Assembly: GCA_017620315.1 (NCBI GenBank)
Contig: JAFZQQ010000434.1
Location: 1 to 8,251, forward strand
Source of the DNA: Oscillospiraceae bacterium
GTDB taxonomy: Bacteria > Bacillota > Clostridia > Oscillospirales > Oscillospiraceae
Direction: 5' to 3'
DNA length: 8,251 nucleotides
Positions 6,288 to 8,251 of this stretch are shown piece after piece. The position numbers and the translations under genes were made by a program. The notes under the pieces are model-generated. The model did no database searches. It was not told the origin of the DNA and was given only the letters and a program-made list of their open reading frames with translations. How positions within the stretch are numbered: position 1 is the stretch's first letter; each line of letters opens with the position of its first letter.

Positions 6288-6364
6288 CGGGAGCGGAGGC
6301 TTTTGTGTTTGAAACTGTGTCCGGGTGCGCCGGGCATACTTTCAAATGCGAAAGCACGCTCCCG
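6288..6364 (+). promoter_or_regulatory. Long hairpin in the pnp leader, candidate RNase III/PNPase autoregulatory element
   Basis: An outer 8-bp perfect helix (6288-6295 with 6357-6364) and a small internal loop (GAG opposite A) lead to a 16-bp helix (6299-6314 with 6340-6355). That helix has three G-U wobble pairs and no mismatch on plus-strand RNA. An inner helix follows: GTGT (6317-6320) with ATAC (6336-6339), then CCGG (6321-6324) with CCGG (6330-6333). On the minus strand the three wobbles would be A-C mismatches, so the plus-strand RNA is the structured one. It ends 12 nt before the pnp ribosome binding site. In E. coli and Streptomyces, hairpins at this place are cut by RNase III in pnp control; the same role here is inferred. 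Confidence 0.65.
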
Positions 6365-6389
6365 AGTACAAAAGAAAAGGAGCAACAAA

Positions 6390-8251
6390 ATGTCAACGAT
6401 TATCACCAAAAGGCAGTTCCCCAACTACCGCAAGTATGAGCTTGAGGTCGCCGGACGTCCGCTCACGATGGAGGTCGGCAAGCTCGCCGAGCTCGCCAAC
6501 GCCGCCGTTATGGTCGGCTATGGCGACACGCGCGTGCTGGTGTGCGTCACTGCCGCGCCCCGTCCCCGCGACGGCGTGGATTTCTTCCCCATGTCCGTCG
6601 ACTTTGAGGAAAAGCTCTACGCCGTGGGCCGCATTCCCGGCAGCTTCAACCGCCGTGAGGGCCGTCCCGGCGAGAAGGGCATCCTTACAAGCCGGGTCAT
6701 AGACCGTCCCATCCGCCCGCTCTTCCCCTATGACTTCCGCAACGACGTGAGCATCATGGCGACCGTCATGAGCGTCGACAACGATTGCTCGCCCGAGATC
6801 GCCGCGCTCATCGGCGCCTCCGCCGCGCTCGCCATCTCCGACATCCCGTGGAACGGGCCTGTGGGCGCGCTGAAGGTCGGCCTTGTGGACGGCGAGCTGG
6901 TGCTCAATCCCAACGCCGAGCAGCGCAAGGTCTCCGACCTTGACGTTACCGTCGTCTCCACCGGCAAGAAGGTCGTCATGATCGAGGCCGGCGCGAACGA
7001 GATCCCCAACGACGTTATGCTCGCCGCCATCAAGCTCGCTCACGAGGAAAACCAGAAGCAGGTGCAGCTGATCGACCGTATGGTTGCCGAGATCGGCAAG
7101 CCCAAGTTTGAGTATCCCCACGCCGATTTCGACCAGGAGCTTTTCGACAAGATCTGCGCCGATTTCATGGACGAGGCGAAGGCGGCCATGGACACCGACG
7201 ACAAGAACGTCCGCGAGAGCCGCTGGAATGAGATGATCGAGCACTGGCACGAGAAGTATCTTGCCGAGCACGAGAACATGGACCAGTACCTCGAGGAGAT
7301 CACCTACAAGCTGCAGAAGAAGATCGTCAAGGCGTGGCTTTTGGAGGGCCACCGCGTCGACGGTCGCCAGAAGAACGAGATCCGCCCGCTTTCCGCCGAG
7401 GTCGGCGTTCTGCCGCGCGTCCATGGCTCGGGCCTCTTCACCCGCGGACAGACGCAGGTGCTTTCCGTCTGCACGCTGGACACGCTCTCCGCCAACCAGA
7501 AGCTCGACACCATCTGGGAGGAGACCGAGAAGCGTTATATCCACCACTACAACTTCCCCAGCTACTCCGTCGGCGAGGCGAAGCCCGCCCGCAGCCCCGG
7601 ACGCCGCGAGATCGGCCACGGCGCTCTTGCCGAGCGCGCGCTGCTGCCGGTCATTCCCTCCGAGGAGGAGTTCCCCTATGCCATCCGCGTCGTCAGCGAG
7701 GTCGTTTCCTCCAACGGCTCGACCTCTCAGGGCTCCGTCTGCGGCTCCACGCTCGCGCTGATGGACGCCGGCGTGCCCATCAAGGCGCCCGTCGCCGGCA
7801 TATCCTGCGGCCTTATCCAGGACGGGGACGATTTCACGACCTTTATCGACATTCAGGGCGTTGAGGACTTCCACGGCGAGATGGACTTCAAGGTCGCCGG
7901 CACGAAGAAGGGCATCACCGCCATCCAGATGGATCTCAAGAACGACGGTCTTACGATGGCGATCATCGAGAACGCGCTTGACATCACCTATGACGCACGC
8001 TGCCAGATCCTCGATCAGGTCATGCTGCCGGTCATCGCCGAGCCGCGTCCCGAGGTCAGTCCCTATGCGCCCAAGATGATCACCATGCACATCGATCCCG
8101 AGCGCATCCGCGAGGTCATCGGCAAGGGCGGCAGCGTCATCCAGAAGATCGTCGCCGATACCGGCGCGAAGATCGACATCGAGGACGACGGTACCATCCG
8201 CATCGCCAGCCCCGACGCCGCCTCCTGCGACGCCGCCAAGAAGTGCATCGA
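6390..8251 (+). CDS. pnp: Polyribonucleotide nucleotidyltransferase (PNPase), 3'-truncated by window edge
   Basis: This 3'-to-5' phosphorolytic exoribonuclease uses phosphate to release nucleoside diphosphates from RNA and acts in mRNA decay as a cytoplasmic trimer. About 620 of a usual 700 or so residues are present. The first RNase PH-like domain spans about 10-140, with [20 protein letters not shown] (80-99) and [10 protein letters not shown]. The helical linker domain is about 145-230 and beyond. The second RNase PH domain is about 312-515, with [45 protein letters not shown] and the catalytic-type [16 protein letters not shown] (Asp 493 and 499 intact). The KH domain begins near 555, with GKGG at 578-581. 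The S1 domain lies beyond the right edge. ATG at 6390 has AAGGAG (6377-6382) 7 nt upstream. It lies downstream of rpsO and is probably controlled through the leader hairpin. No stop or frameshift is seen. Confidence 0.98.
   Translation, partial: MSTIITKRQFPNYRKYELEVAGRPLTMEVGKLAELANAAVMVGYGDTRVLVCVTAAPRPRDGVDFFPMSVDFEEKLYAVGRIPGSFNRREGRPGEKGILTSRVIDRPIRPLFPYDFRNDVSIMATVMSVDNDCSPEIAALIGASAALAISDIPWNGPVGALKVGLVDGELVLNPNAEQRKVSDLDVTVVSTGKKVVMIEAGANEIPNDVMLAAIKLAHEENQKQVQLIDRMVAEIGKPKFEYPHADFDQELFDKICADFMDEAKAAMDTDDKNVRESRWNEMIEHWHEKYLAEHENMDQYLEEITYKLQKKIVKAWLLEGHRVDGRQKNEIRPLSAEVGVLPRVHGSGLFTRGQTQVLSVCTLDTLSANQKLDTIWEETEKRYIHHYNFPSYSVGEAKPARSPGRREIGHGALAERALLPVIPSEEEFPYAIRVVSEVVSSNGSTSQGSVCGSTLALMDAGVPIKAPVAGISCGLIQDGDDFTTFIDIQGVEDFHGEMDFKVAGTKKGITAIQMDLKNDGLTMAIIENALDITYDARCQILDQVMLPVIAEPRPEVSPYAPKMITMHIDPERIREVIGKGGSVIQKIVADTGAKIDIEDDGTIRIASPDAASCDAAKKCI

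Noticed and set aside
7860..7907. GEMD in place of the more usual GDMD in the PNPase active-site block
   Set aside because: The two catalytic-type Asp residues (493 and 499) are intact and the Asp-to-Glu change is conservative, so loss of activity is not indicated.
6393..8090. Long minus-strand open frame (565 codons) opposite pnp
   Set aside because: It is a shadow of the pnp codon pattern: low-complexity Asp/His/Val/Leu-rich product and no family resemblance, while pnp is certain on the other strand.

Overview
The window looks like chromosomal DNA from a GC-rich member of the Clostridia (Firmicutes), probably Oscillospirales-like. The evidence is strong GGAGG-type ribosome binding sites, consensus TTGACA promoters, a YtrA/YtrB-type GntR-ABC operon, a clostridial-type ModC, an AGCS symporter and the conserved rpsO-pnp pair. 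The placement is inferred from protein style only and no species is claimed. Coding is dense and codons favour G/C at the third position. The AT-rich patches are the promoter regions.

Layout: (1) nt 2-856, plus strand: the 3' part of a molybdate-type ABC ATPase gene (modC-like), with three catalytic-motif substitutions. (2) nt 896-938: a terminator hairpin between convergent genes, best formed on the minus strand. (3) nt 953-4183, minus strand: a translationally coupled operon of GntR/YtrA-type repressor, YtrB-like ATPase and a 9-TM permease with a large extracytoplasmic C-terminal domain. It has a consensus promoter and a palindromic operator sitting on the predicted transcription start. (4) nt 4184-4345: a divergent control region with three further inverted repeats and a consensus promoter for the next gene. 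(5) nt 4346-5743, plus strand: an AGCS sodium:amino-acid symporter ending at a 19-bp perfect terminator. (6) nt 5825-8251, plus strand: rpsO (ribosomal protein S15), then pnp (polynucleotide phosphorylase), which runs off the window.

How the parts work together: the GntR protein probably represses its own ABC operon, as YtrA-type regulators usually do. The ATPase energises the permease. The AGCS gene is a divergently transcribed single-gene unit. rpsO and pnp form the widely conserved translation/RNA-decay pair.

No gene here looks like a new system. The most interesting signals are RNA-level and regulatory. A 77-nt hairpin lies immediately upstream of the pnp ribosome binding site, and its G-U pairs fit only the plus-strand RNA; it suggests RNase III/PNPase autoregulation. 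A possible pseudoknot in the rpsO leader would hide the ribosome binding site. The ModC-like ATPase has altered Q-loop, signature and H-loop residues. All structures were drawn by eye; no folding or database search was run.
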